From Eimeria necatrix (Eukaryota; Apicomplexa; Conoidasida; Eucoccidiorida; Eimeriidae): a DNA stretch of 64,000 nucleotides. Position 1 is the first letter of the stretch; each line of letters begins with the position of its first letter. The stretch lies in contig NW_013655000.1 of the NCBI RefSeq assembly GCF_000499385.1, forward strand, positions 153,962-217,961, in the 5' to 3' direction. Positions 35,254 to 47,385 of this stretch are shown here, piece by piece. The translations under genes were made by a program, and so were the position numbers. The notes under the pieces are model-generated. The model ran no database searches. It had not been told where the DNA came from and saw only the letters and a program-made list of their open reading frames with translations.

Positions 35254-37519
35254 AGGCTTACCGCACTCAGCATTGGGCCTCTGACTGCCTCATCATATAA
35301 TCAGAGAAACAGCCTCTCATGATAACTATTAAGAGGATGTGTTCATATTGCTCCTCCTCGTAGACAGAGGCGGCAGGCTGCGTGGGTCTGCACCTCAGCA
35401 TTTAAACAGAGACTAAACGAGGGGGCTTGAAGGGTTTTGAAAAGTGTTTCGTTAGGTGGGTCGGGGCTGTCAAAGCTCGTGTGTCTGGATTTCAGATCTC
35501 CATTGCTGGCTTTCCAGTTTTTTGTTCAGTTTTGGCTGTTTTGTCCTGGGCGTGATTTGGTCTTGCTGGTAGTGTTTCTGACTCCTTGTCGCTCGTAGTC
35601 AATGGTACGCTAGCTCCCCTTAGCAGTTGCCATGTACTGCGGATAATGCCACCAGTAAGACTGTGATTGTCTAGGGTGTCACGCGCGCGCGCCAACTTGC
35701 AAGGTAACGTCGATCTGCCCGAACATTAGTACCTTAAGAGTGTATGTGCTTAGCGCATTCGGCTGGCAGGACGCAACTACAGTTCTTCGCAATTGAAAGG
35801 CGATGCTAATCGGGAAAATTTTCTACCTCTGAAATGTAGTGCAGGACAATGAAAAGCGTATCACTATTCTGTCAACGGTCATCACAGGAAGGAGCAGCTC
35901 AGAAACTGCATGTTGGACCACTAAGGCCTTCACGCAATTTCGTGTAGCGCTGTTATTCGCTTCCCACTGGAGCTGTCTCGGCCGCCCAATTTCCGGCTAA
36001 CACTAGCATGCGTGACAGAAAGGTCTAACCCCATTAGCTATCACTTATTTGTCGCAGTGGATCAGAAGCTTCACGATGCTGAACACGTACAATGGACAGA
36101 GGGAGTTGGATTTGCTGTGGATTTAGTTACTATCTTCACTGCTCCAAGGAACAAGCCTGGATAGAGTAAATGAGAGCCCCAACCCGTTTTTACCGTGCGA
36201 ATAGCGCTCAAACACAGCACTGCAGCAGTTGGCAAAGGCCAAGTGCATCGGCAAGTACTGATGTCCAAGGTAGGGTGTATGGACTGCTGGGAAACAGCTG
36301 ACTTCTGTCTTCTCCGGACGCTTTTCCATCTCTAGGCTGTTGGGTAATCTTGCGACACTTTTTCTCAGCATTCGAATCTTCGTTGCCCATTGCGATCGTC
36401 CACTTGTCACGAGAAACGTGGTGGAGGCATTAGGCTTGTCTCGTTCCGTATTCCTTGCTGTATCAGGCATATCTGCTGTAGCTGCAGCAGTTGTTACACA
36501 AGCGCTCTCTAAAATTCATGGTGGCTGCTCGCAGATAGCTGGCTGGTCCAGGTGCGAGCGGCACTGTTTTCACGATCCACTGATGCCTGCACGTACTTCG
36601 GAGCAGCGTGCAGGCTAGACGTCAATAGGGGCACGATTGTGTTTACGCCATACTGTACAACTATCAGCATGTTCGCGCAGGGAAAGGCTAAGTGGTGCTC
36701 AGTCTGCCTCTTATGCTAGTCTGTACGGTAGTTCACCATGTTCTTCGCTTCTATAGCTGCTGCTCAGTTTCCTATAAGCGTCCTGTGGGACGCCTTCCGA
36801 TTCGCAGATACAATCAAGGGATTTGAGAATAGGGCTCACAAGACCACTCCATCGAAAAACGTAGCTAGACGCCTTTCGTCTGTCATGCTTCCTACTTACC
36901 ACTGCTTTTGCTGTTTATATACGTTCTCAGCCGCTTTATCATGCTTCCTCGATAAGCTCGCATTGTCAAGCATAACGTGTTGCAACGCAGCGTCCCCCTT
37001 CTTTTCGCAGTTGCCATCCTTGCACAGCAAGTACCCTCTAACTTTGCTGAGTCTTCCTTTTGATGTTTCACCTGCCTTCTTTTGTTTTGTAGATTATGTT
37101 GCCCCATTCCCAGCAGCCTTCTTATCTAGCGCTTCTCCGAACTTCATCTACAGCTGCCGCTGATTGGTAAGCCAGTTCTCTGCTGAGCCTTGGACAAAGT
37201 GTGTCTGCCTTTCGGCCGCTGGAGCCGGTACTGTAACTAACTGCAATATTTTCCCTGCTTCCTCTTCATGATAACTTTTTTATAGTCGCTGCTAGTTCCG
37301 TTACAGATGTTGTGCCCGCCTTGGCGCTGCGGAGAACCTTTAGGCATCCACCCGGATAAAGTACATTTTTGCTTGGGAGTCTTTCTGCTATTGTTGATCA
37401 AGAACAGCATGTGCCCCAGGCGTAGGGGCATTACTGCCCCTGTAGCATATGCTGTTCTTGCTCATCGTCACCAAAATGTTTACATGCCAGAGTGAGCTGC
37501 CACGGAAGTCTTCAAACGT
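35254..37519. other. Intergenic, no gene recognised
   Basis: At 37393-37428 a 36-bp stretch matches the last codons of the preceding gene (35221-35256) at 31 of 36 positions by eye. Otherwise only unconvincing short frames. Confidence 0.45.
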
Positions 37520-39980
37520 TTAAGCAAATTCGCCACTCACTGCGTCCGACATGCACTTGTTCATGGTGTTGTTAGTTGCTCTCAGCTGAACCAGCTCTAA
37601 AAATCTCCCTCCCCAAAATAGTGTCAACGATTTGTTGTTGTTTTGGACTGTCGAGCTCTCCTTCTTGCCTCCACTGATGTGACGAATACCGCCGCCGTCC
37701 TCACCATACAGGTATTCTTAGCATTGGCGGCGATGCATCAGTGTTCCATGGCATATTTTACACAGCTCTTAAGCAAAATGCGCTGCTCCTAGCTGCTCCT
37801 GTGGTAGATGAGACTTGAATGCTGCCTGTGCTACTTGACACAAACTGACGCTTCAACGACTGCATTAAAGAAGCCTCTGCGGCCTAAATACTTTGGCGCG
37901 ACCGCAACACAACAAATTTCCACGCCTTTTCGTGTTTGCTTTCATATGCAAGTATCAAAATCTGCTATTGAAGTGGCTTCTACAGACTGCCTTATTGCAA
38001 CAAATGCGGCTGCATCTACTGCTATTCACTGCGCCCTGCCTAATATCTATTTACAGCGTGGGATGGCTGGTGACAAAAAAGCGCCGTCTGCGTGTGCATG
38101 CAGAGCTAGTGAAGCAGCCCATTGCTGCCAACGTCTTCAGGAGCGAAACAGAAGTACTTGAGGGAGCAGGCCCAGGCAACTTGGCGCGCGTCGATTTCCG
38201 TGACTCTGGCCAACCACTTGCCTGCACAGATAAGCTTGCTGACTCCGATCTGGCTCACCCCCGAAGCCATTTACCATAGTGGCCCTTCGTACACTCAGGT
38301 TTTTGATCTCTCCAACGTCTTACGGGCTTCGTCAATGGCATCACTGAGACCACAGATACACTCAATGACTTCAGGTATGAGGTGCTGCGCAACGTCCGAT
38401 TCAGTAATAGCCTGCCGAGCATCTTCAATTAGGGATGTGCCATCGTTTATCTGCACCTCCAGTTGCGCGAGGGCCCCAACACTTAAACCGCCTGCGGATT
38501 CGCTTAGCGTCTTTCTTAATGCAGCAGCCGCTTCCAGCAGTGACTGAATAACCACGTGATCAGACGTAAACCTTTCTGTAGGAGATGGAGATCTAGGCTC
38601 AAGAGGTAATTCTGCGGATTCAGAGGTCTCAGATTCATGCGCCAGTGTCTCTCTGGCGTACTTCACACATTGCTTTACGTCAGCCTCATACCAATCTATC
38701 ACTTGTGCGGCAGCCTCCTGATTATTTTCGTGCAGCCACTGCAGCAACGAGTCTATTTGTTCTTCAACAGAACTCATCATTTCGACGGCACCTTGCAGCT
38801 TGTCCCGTGAAGAATTTGAATGATCTTTTGTGAATTCTTCCAAAAGCAACTCTGCATTGTCAAGCGCCAACTGCAGGAATATTATGTGATTGACGATGTT
38901 GTCCTGCATGCTCGAGCTCAACGACGACTCTGGAACTGGCTGTCCCGCTCCCTTCTCACAAGATTTAAGGAAGGCATGTACAGGAGACATTTCTTTCCTT
39001 TCCGAAAACAAGTGGTGCAGCTTTTCTTGAACGGCGTCTTGTTGGAAGTTCAAATCAGGGCTAGCTAGTAGCGCTGACGCCGTATTTGATTCACTCGTGA
39101 ACCTCTGTGACAAGTCGCGCAAAAGACGAGCGAATGAATCCACTGTGCTTTTACTTGCATTCGGTTCCGCTTCTCTAGCACAGTGCAATGTGTTACTTGA
39201 GGCCACCTTTATAGCTTCCACTTTCCTCATTTGGGCATCCACAGGCACGCCGTTTGCCATCTCATGCGCAAGCGCGTCAATCAACTCCTTCCCCATCATA
39301 ACCACTGGAGCTATTGTTTGTGCTGCTGAGCTCGGTGAAGTTCCAGAGGTAGACGGCATTTGCTCTAATTGCTTTTTTTCTTCTTCCGCTCGTGGAGCGG
39401 ATGGTAAGGCTGCAGGTCCCGAGGAAGTCGATGGCACAGGCTCCGCAGGGCCAGTCGCTAACGCAGGCGTTGGCGTCGGCTCAGCCGGTGGAACTTTCTT
39501 TTTCTTTTTTTTCTCAGTCTTTGGAGAAGACTGTACATCCTTTGGGGGTTTCTGCTGCTGGGGACCACTGCTCGCCTTTCCTCCAGTGTTTCTCGTGCTT
39601 GGGGTCTTCCGAGGCCCCGCTGGTGGCACTGGCTGGCGCTGATCGCTCGCTTTTGCCTCGCCTTCCTCAGAAAAATATCCTTTCAAGACAAGTTCTCTTA
39701 GCCGCCACCAGGCATGCCCTCCTACAGACCGCTGTAAGCCGACAAGACGAGCAGATGAAAAAATGGACAGCGCTACAGCAAGCCCGACGAGCGCCACAAG
39801 GGGCACGCGCAGCACTCGGTGAGTTCCACGCCTTTTTCTTGGTACTTGCCTAAGATCTTGTACAGGTGCGTCTTCCGTAACTGTCCTCCATTCCACCCCG
39901 TCGAAAGCTTCAGCTTGAGGGGACATCATTTTACATTTTCCCACTTCACCATGCCATCAACAATGCAACTTTTATGCTCT
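37520..39980. repeat. Segmental duplication unit 1 (gene plus flanks)
   Basis: The coding region at 38295-39929 and about 750 bp on its 3' side are homologous to 42020-44680. Examples in the flank are CACTGCGCCCTGCC, GGGATGGCTGGTGACA and GACTCTGGCCAACCACTTGC, all present in both units in the same order. Confidence 0.75.
38295..39929 (-). CDS. Tandem membrane-protein family member 1
   Basis: A single exon of about 544 residues. I take ATGATG at 39929 as the start, because the paralogue at 44635 begins at the aligned ATG after the same TGTAAA. Order: a polar tail ending RKRRGTHRVLR, one hydrophobic segment (about residues 42-60, VPLVALVGLAVALSIFSSA), then a juxta-membrane stretch WWRLRE (75-79) standing where the other members carry RxLA(E/N). 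A long Pro/Lys/Ser-rich region (EKKKKKKVPPAE) follows, then a helical, acidic C-terminal half (LLQWLHENNQEAAAQVIDW; C-terminal PEVIECICGLSDAIDEARK). No outside family is recognised. Topology suggests a recessed signal or signal-anchor protein of the secretory pathway. Closest to member 2, with which it shares the C-terminal 40 residues well. Confidence 0.8.
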   Translation of the reverse strand: MMSPQAEAFDGVEWRTVTEDAPVQDLRQVPRKRRGTHRVLRVPLVALVGLAVALSIFSSARLVGLQRSVGGHAWWRLRELVLKGYFSEEGEAKASDQRQPVPPAGPRKTPSTRNTGGKASSGPQQQKPPKDVQSSPKTEKKKKKKVPPAEPTPTPALATGPAEPVPSTSSGPAALPSAPRAEEEKKQLEQMPSTSGTSPSSAAQTIAPVVMMGKELIDALAHEMANGVPVDAQMRKVEAIKVASSNTLHCAREAEPNASKSTVDSFARLLRDLSQRFTSESNTASALLASPDLNFQQDAVQEKLHHLFSERKEMSPVHAFLKSCEKGAGQPVPESSLSSSMQDNIVNHIIFLQLALDNAELLLEEFTKDHSNSSRDKLQGAVEMMSSVEEQIDSLLQWLHENNQEAAAQVIDWYEADVKQCVKYARETLAHESETSESAELPLEPRSPSPTERFTSDHVVIQSLLEAAAALRKTLSESAGGLSVGALAQLEVQINDGTSLIEDARQAITESDVAQHLIPEVIECICGLSDAIDEARKTLERSKT

Positions 39981-42019
39981 CCATATATTAGATGGCGTGG
40001 CCAAGCAACTAAAATCTGCACGGGTCCCCGACCAGCCCCGCCTGGTTGCCTTAGCCACAGGGTACTTGGGGCTCGCACTCGCCTAATCGCGACGAAGGAA
40101 CACCACTAGCTGCATATACAGAAAATTCCACAGCTCCAACAAGCTTGAGCCAGATTAATAGTAATTTTTTCTAAAAAGGGCGCTTAATAGTCTTTGTAGC
40201 AGTCAAGACAGCTTCATGCCTCTCCGGGCTGCTGTCGCTCTGAGCGTTTCTCCGTCTGCTCTCTTTACCTGGTGTCTCGTTGCCAGCAACGAATGCACGA
40301 AAACTCCGCGAAGTCCACGTTTGTCGCACACCTTGGTTAGTAATTATTATTTCATGGTAATAATAGAACCAAACTGTGAAAGATGCACATCTAAAAGTGT
40401 TTCAGCAGGCATTCAGCACTTGCAGGGGGGCAACTCCTTGCTACCTACGCTCTTCATTGTGAAACCCCACAACACCACTGTGCTGCGTTGATATTCGTTA
40501 TATCCTTTGAAAGTCTTTGAATAGAGTACTAGTGATACTTCACACAAACTGAACTGCCGTCTCTTGTACTTCAGAAGCGTGTGGCAGACATGTCCTATGG
40601 ACTTCTGTGAGCAGCATTCCTTCCTTATCGTGCACTCCGTGCCGGCTAGCACGCAGCCCAAAATGGTAGCAGCTGCAACTTTACCTAAAGACAGCGCGTA
40701 TTCATAATTCTGAATTAATGTAAATACAGCGTTTCTCAATTTTTCATATTGGATAATTGAAGGATACGGAATTCGCAGCGAAGGCGAGCTCGGACACTGC
40801 AGTAAGTAAAGATCATAGACCGCACACGTCTCCCAAATGGTTCATCTGCAGAGCAGTTAACTGGCCGCATTTGAATAGAAAATATACCGGCTTGCATTAG
40901 ATGCCGGCAGGTGCAGCCAACAGAAATGCCGTGCTTGATCACTCAGATCCCTCCCGTGCGTCGAAGGGACTGCGAGCGAGCGACCCTCGAGAGCAGAAGC
41001 ACATTTTTCTGGACAAACATTAGGAAAAACGCAAATGTTTGTTTTCATAATTTTTCTTTGGCTGCCCGACGTTGCTGGCAGCAGCTTTTAGCATGGATTC
41101 TATACGCTACGCTACGCCTGCACGATTCTTCAGGTCGCAACCTCAACTTACTGCGCTCGCCCTTTACTATACTTGTCTAAATCCCTTGAATACGCTTCAG
41201 CGTCTTTTCAAGCCCGATATAAGCTCTCCTGTGAGCAAGGCAAAGGCTCTGTGAGACATGGAAGGATCAACCCCCACTCTCAAAAAGACTGGTGGCTACA
41301 TCTTTGCCAACAATCGACAAGGAAGTCATCCGAAAAACATTCTTGCTTTCATAAAGTGGTAGGGACAAATGCCAGTAGTTCGTCACTAACTGCATACAAG
41401 AATTGCAGTGATTCGCTGGACCTTGAAATATGCCGCCTATATATATTCAGCATGATTTCGACCGCGGCGAGGGTTGCTATGACATAGTACACTAGGTCCA
41501 GGCTACGTGAGCGCTCGTTTCACTGCATTCCAGGATGTTAATCAGGTGAAAGGCCTCATGTTGAACTTTTGCCATTAGCCCTGATGAGCACAAAATTCTT
41601 TAGCTGGGCTCAAACTGCTGCCACCCACTTCCAAACTTTTAACTGTGGTTGAGGACTCTCGCGCAGGCGACAATGGGCTAAGCTACTCCGGTCTGTAGAA
41701 TCATTACCAGGGAAAATCATTTCAAAGATCTGCAACCGGAATATATGCGCCTTTTACCAGTTACTGATGAAAGAAAAATAGCCGTTCCCTTTTGCAGAGG
41801 CACCACAAAGAACTGTAATTCGTTATGGTGTTTTAGGATGGATGGCCAAGATCCAAGTTATTGGTGGAGGTCGAAACAAAAGCTGCAGCTCTAGCAAGGT
41901 CATGGCGAGGCAATCGGCTTACTGCTTTTGAATTTGGGTGCAGAAGACACGGTTTAGGGAAGCTGGAGAGGCCATCTTTGTTACTTTATTCTGGGCCAGC
42001 ACAGAAATTTTCAAGCATT
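39981..42019. other. Intergenic, no gene seen
   Basis: Between duplication units 1 and 2. It should hold the promoter of member 1 (reading leftward). No open frame of note. Confidence 0.5.
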
Positions 42020-44680
42020 TACATGTGAATCCACCAATCACTGTATCCGAGACGTGTTCTGCACGATGTTATTAGTGGTTCTGTTATTCTCATCTGAAAT
42101 AAAGTTAAGAAGGAGTCCCCCCTGCAGCTCTTCTCATTGATTCGATACCTAGCTCTGGATGCTCCCGACACACTCTTTTGGAGTACCCAGCTGTTCTTCT
42201 TGCTTCCGCTAGTGTGAGAAATGTCGGTGCTGTACCCTCCGCACACACAAGTGCTCTTGGTATTGGCGATATTGCAGCGCAGCTCGCCGGGAAGTTTTGC
42301 GCGACGGCCGCATTAGAATGCTGCCGTCTCGCAAAGCTTGCTGCTCATAGCTGCATCCGCAGCAAGCGAGACTTGAATGCTACTTCTGCAACTTGATAGC
42401 AACTGACACTTCACAGTCTGCACTCTTCACCTCTAGTTAAGCAAAAAGACAGGGTGCTTCAAAGAAGCGTATCTGCAGATTGGCAAACGCTGTCGCAGCA
42501 TAGGAACATTTTTTGCTAATTTAACTCGTGCTCTGGCTGCTAAAAGCGTCTAAAGCTCTCAACATTTTCCTCTCAGGAGCCGGATCTTTGCCACCAAATT
42601 TGCCCATTCAGTTATAATATAAAACTGTCAATGTTGACAATGAAAGTGACTCCTGCTGAGAGCGTTGCTGCAGCAGGTGCTGCATCTATTGCTGTTCACT
42701 GCGCCCTGCCCAAGCTCTCTTCACAGCTTGGGATGGCTGGTGACAGAGAAGGGTCGCCAGCGTTTGCATGCAGAGCTCGTACAGCAGCCCATTGTTGCCC
42801 ACGTCTTCAGAGGCGAAACATAAGCTATAAAAGGAACATGCTCAGACAAATGGCATGCGTCGGTTTTTGTGACTCTGGCCAACCACTTGCTTGCACAGAT
42901 AAGCTAGCCGAATCCCGATCTGTCCCATCCCCGAAGCCACTTCCCCTAGTGGCTCTTCATACATTCATCTTTAAGATCTATCCAACATTTCTTGAGCTTC
43001 CTTAATAGTATCAGTGAGTTCACAGATACATCCGATGACTTCGGGCACTACGTGATCTGGAATATGCCCTTCAGAAACTTGTTGCTGGGCGTCGCTAATT
43101 AGGACTTGAGAAAGATTTATCTGCGACGTTATTTGAGCATGTGACGCAGCGGTCGGGGAACTCCTGTGTTGACGCATCATGCTTCTTAATCCCACACTTG
43201 CTTGCTGTAGAAGTCCAGCCGGCGAAATGACAGTGAAGCCTGACAGGGTTTCAAATGGAATCACGGGCGACATAGGCCTCACTGGTGAAACAATAGGCGA
43301 CACATTCGGGCTCGTATATGTAGTGTTAAGCCTCTCTCTAGCAACAGTGAGGGAGTTTTCTAACATCCTCTCGTAAGTGAGTAACACTTGCCGGGGACCC
43401 TCCAGACCAGCGTTTCCCATCCACTCCAGCAAAACGCGCAATCCCCCTCCAAAGGAGCCTACGATGCCTATAAATTCGTCAAGCCTTTCCCGTGATTCTT
43501 CTGTCCTGCTTTCCTCATACGCGTCTGTGAGAGCTTCCAGGCTGTTTAGCCCCAACTCCAGAGAGGCTGCATGAAAGGCAATGGCGCTCATAGCTGCGTT
43601 GTCCTGTCCTGCTGGAGATAGGCCTTCAGTAGCTGGAGAACGGCTTGTAATAAAGTCATTTATAGCACGCATTTCATCCTCGGCCTGGTTTAAATTGTCC
43701 ATAACACTTTGAAGCGTACTGCTGTCCAGGCCTAAATCGGTCTCAGTCAGTAAAATTCTCGTCCTCGTCATTTCATCCTCAAACATGTTAGAAAGTAGGC
43801 CCAGGAACACGATGTGTGAGTTCATAATCTCTTGACTAACTGTTCCTTCTGCATTTTCAGCGCAGCTCAGAGCGTTATCTGCAGCCTGCTGTATTGCTTC
43901 AAGCTTGCCAATTTTCGCATGTGCCTGATTCCCATTTGACATATCATGCGCAAGGCTGTCAAAGTACTCAGCTCCAAGTAAGCACCCTGCAACACTTTCT
44001 GGCATTGAACTCGAAGGGCTTCCAGGTCTAAAGCTGCTCGTCTCTAAATGCTTTGTTTTTGCTTTCCGTTTTCGTGGAGGAGATGGTGGGGCCTGGACTT
44101 CCGAGGAAGTCGATGGCGCAGGAGCTGCAGCGCCAGCCCCTGGCTCAGGCAAAGATGAATCCATGGGCTCACTTGCTGGGAGTTCCTCCTGCTGAGCTCC
44201 CTCAGTTCCTAACGGAGCCTCTTCATGGGGTGATTCTTCCCCCAACAGAGGCCCGCTGCCTGCTTCTTGTCCAGTCTCTTCCGTACTTGGGGCTTCCTTA
44301 GGTTCTCCTTCTTGCATTGGTTCGCATTCGTCATTATTTTGCTGCTCGCCATCTCCTGAGGGGTTGTCTCCCGGAGAAGAGTTCGCAAGCCTCCGCCAGG
44401 CATGTCGGCCAGCAACTCGACGCAAGCCGATGCGGTGAACACATGTGAGGATGAGCAATACTGCAGCAAGTCCAACAAGTGTCGCAATAGATATGCGTAA
44501 TCCTCGGTGAAGTGCTTGCCGTCTCTTACGTGCTGGCCTCGCATCTTGAAAAGGCACCTCTGCACGTTCCCGTTGGGCTAATGAGACTGTCCCCAGCTCC
44601 ACCGTGTTGAAGTGTGCGGCCTGAGGCGATGCCATTTTACATCTCTGTGCCGCTGTTCTTCTAGCAATGCAGCGTTTTCG
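42020..44680. repeat. Segmental duplication unit 2 (gene plus flanks)
   Basis: Homologous to 37520-39980, including the 3' flank of the gene out to about 42020 (GTTCTTCTTGCTTCCGCTAG next to a related GCTCTCCTTCTTGCCTCCAC in unit 1). Confidence 0.75.
42971..44635 (-). CDS. Tandem membrane-protein family member 2
   Basis: A single exon of 554 residues from ATG (MASPQAAHFN). The basic tail RPARKRRQALHRGLR is followed by a membrane segment at about residues 48-66 (SIATLVGLAAVLLILTCV), then RHAWRRLANSS with RRLAN at 81-85. This differs from the Toxoplasma export/cleavage consensus RRLAE only at the last residue. An acidic region rich in Glu/Pro, with several copies of GEE/EAP-type text, precedes PPRKRKAKTKHLE, a basic 13-residue motif shared with member 3. 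The C-terminal half is helical and ends PEVIGCICELTDTIKEAQEM. Function unknown. The secretory route is inferred from topology. Confidence 0.82.
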   Translation of the reverse strand: MASPQAAHFNTVELGTVSLAQRERAEVPFQDARPARKRRQALHRGLRISIATLVGLAAVLLILTCVHRIGLRRVAGRHAWRRLANSSPGDNPSGDGEQQNNDECEPMQEGEPKEAPSTEETGQEAGSGPLLGEESPHEEAPLGTEGAQQEELPASEPMDSSLPEPGAGAAAPAPSTSSEVQAPPSPPRKRKAKTKHLETSSFRPGSPSSSMPESVAGCLLGAEYFDSLAHDMSNGNQAHAKIGKLEAIQQAADNALSCAENAEGTVSQEIMNSHIVFLGLLSNMFEDEMTRTRILLTETDLGLDSSTLQSVMDNLNQAEDEMRAINDFITSRSPATEGLSPAGQDNAAMSAIAFHAASLELGLNSLEALTDAYEESRTEESRERLDEFIGIVGSFGGGLRVLLEWMGNAGLEGPRQVLLTYERMLENSLTVARERLNTTYTSPNVSPIVSPVRPMSPVIPFETLSGFTVISPAGLLQQASVGLRSMMRQHRSSPTAASHAQITSQINLSQVLISDAQQQVSEGHIPDHVVPEVIGCICELTDTIKEAQEMLDRS

Positions 44681-47385
44681 TCCTCACCTTTTCAGGTGAC
44701 GCCGCTAACCTAATGGAAAAACTGCACTCGTTCCTGGCCAGCCTGCTTGCTACGCTGGAACGCGTTTAGGCCTCGCAAATGCGTGGTCAACGCGTATATT
44801 CAATAGTTCTATTCAGAAAACAGTCCATTGATTTTGTTGAGCTTTAGACCTGAAGCTTAGTAAATCTCTGCCAAAGGCCACAGAAGAACCTTTAGAGTGA
44901 CCAAGAAGGTTCCTCTTGCCCCGGTCCCTCAGAGCAGTTGCAGTGTTCCTGCTAGGCATCTTGTCGCCATGCTTCGACGTAATAAGAAATAGGGAGAGGC
45001 TTCGTAATCTTTTGTTTGCTCATATGCTTAATAAATAAGCATTATTTTGAAACACTGAGAAAGCTAGAATCTCTGTGACTCACTCTTGGAAGAAGCCTAA
45101 CAGGCTTCCACATTTTGCAGCACTGCTTTGTGCGTCGACGTATCAGCGAAGCGCCAGAGTCACTCATCAGTGCTCTCTGAATCTTTCGGAGCTCATCGCA
45201 TAGCAAAGTAGTGGCACTTAACATAAGGTGGTCTACTTGGGTGAATGGAATCCTTTAAAGGGCAGCGGATGGAGCTCTTGACCAGTGTGCAATGTTCCAT
45301 TGTCATACTCCCGTGCTGCCTGTGGGCTAGTACGTGTCAAAGGTGAAACACCATTAAGTTCGCCTTTAGATAGCATGTATTTACAATGAGGAGTTATAGG
45401 CTTAAACGGGATTTGCACTGTTGCAGAATGAAGTGTATGGTTTGGATGTAATGGTGGGGTCAAACGCTACAATGACTAGGTCACACGGTTCTCCCCTATA
45501 TTTTGTTTGAAGAGCAACAGAATAACTCCATCTCGTATAGAATTAATAAACAAGTTCGCATTTAACGCCAGAAGTTGCAGCAAGCAGCGACGATGTACAT
45601 TCACATTGAAGTGCATTGGGGGGCAGTGAGCGATCGTTCATCGGAGGAAGACCGATAGCTCCACCGCGTCATCCATCAGGTCGCCAAACTGCAATATATT
45701 TTTGTGAACGACAACAGCAAATAAGCTATGCATTTGTTGTGTAGCTCTCGAAATGTCTCTATGCATTTAAGACCATTTAGACTGTGACCCCCGCGAAGTA
45801 TGTGATTGTGCAATGCAGGAGCCAGATCCGGATTTAGGCGACAGCATGCGATGCGCTGCTCAATCTTTCACTGCAGTGAACAAGTAGCGTACATGTTAAA
45901 ATATTGACTGATCGCTGAGCCTCCCGGTAACCCTCAACTAAATCCGTGCTTTTCCGCGGTGCAGCTTACGTGCACGCACACATGAAATTCCTCATGCCAC
46001 ACTGACTGCCAAGAGAGGAACCTGCATACCTTTTCTGCAAGGAAGACTTCACAACAATTCAAGGGAGATATTGTGTGACGCGTATTAGGGCAATCTGCAC
46101 AGTATCTGTACAATGCACGTCGTACAGAGTCTGCAACTCTCGTGGACTATATGCTGTGTGCAGCTAGCCCGATGGCAAGTGAGGCATGCGGTGCGATGTT
46201 CTTACTCCATGCTGCACTCACTGGGGCGCCGACACACCAACTGGAATCCTCGCCTCCCCTCGTGGGCCAAACTGGCTCACCGAATCAAATGCAGCTCCAG
46301 GATAATGGCCAAACATTTCTGCATAGCACTCTGTACACAAAATCCCTGCCCTGGCTCCTATGAGTGAACGAGCATGACTAGGGGAACGACGATTGGAAAG
46401 CTAGCAATATCAGAGAAACTGCAGTTCGAGATTCATGTGAGGGCGCCGTGCATGGAAGCACACGCTGCGCCAAAAAAGCTTAAATACAACGCTGTAGTCA
46501 GCGGGGCTACTGTGTGCATGAATAAGCTTGTGCAGAACAAAGATAATGCGACAGGGGAAGTCCCTGCCACCGCAAGCTTCGTTTTACGACGATCTACACC
46601 GCAGGGGTTCCTTAACCTGCAGAACCTATGGTGCATTATTCCCCGCAGCCGTATCTCCGTGCAAAGCCGTAAGCATCCTCAATAGTCATTAAAACCTGTT
46701 TGAAATGACAAGAGCAGCGGTAACAAGAGCAGCGACTACTGCTGCATGCGTATATGCAGTGAGCACCATTGCCAAGGCGACAGCTGTGATTCCCTGCCTC
46801 CTGTCCAGGCTTCCTTGAAAGTTCCTGAAGGCTGGCAGAATGGCGCCTGCATGTGCATGCAAAGCCGGCTCTGAGATCCATTGATGCTCGCACGTTTGTA
46901 AGAACAACAGAGAAGTAGTTTAGTGTGCACCTGCAGAAAAGTGGGCCGGTGGGCCGGCGTTGTCTCTCTTGGCCTTCTACGTGTACGCAGATGAAGAGGC
47001 TAAACAACGTTTCGCCCGACCAAATAAGCAAATAAATATCCGCAGCAGCTCTTTGGCACTCCATGTCTTCAGCTTCCAGAGGGACCGAGGCTATGACGAG
47101 TCTTCTGTGCAACAAGTGCTTAGATCACGAGCACTCCCAATAGCTTCTGGCTCACGACGACCTGGGCGTCTTTGCCAGAAGCTGCCTCCAAAGTTCAACC
47201 AAATACCACGCTGGCGGCGTTTATTTTTGACATTACACGGAGCCCTGCAGCGGCACTTGCAGGGCCTTCCGATTCACGTAGCTTTCCACAATACAACAGC
47301 CGAAGCTCGTAGCGAATGCACCAAAGAGTCCGCAGACGGCCGTCTCTCGGACGCTGCTTTGACTCCAAGAACTAGTCTGAGGCCT
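44681..47385. other. Intergenic, no gene recognised
   Basis: A stretch near 46830-46900 weakly resembles the 3' flanks of members 1 and 2 (GTGCATGCAAAGC), which suggests the third unit also carries duplicated flank. No other feature is seen. Confidence 0.4.
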
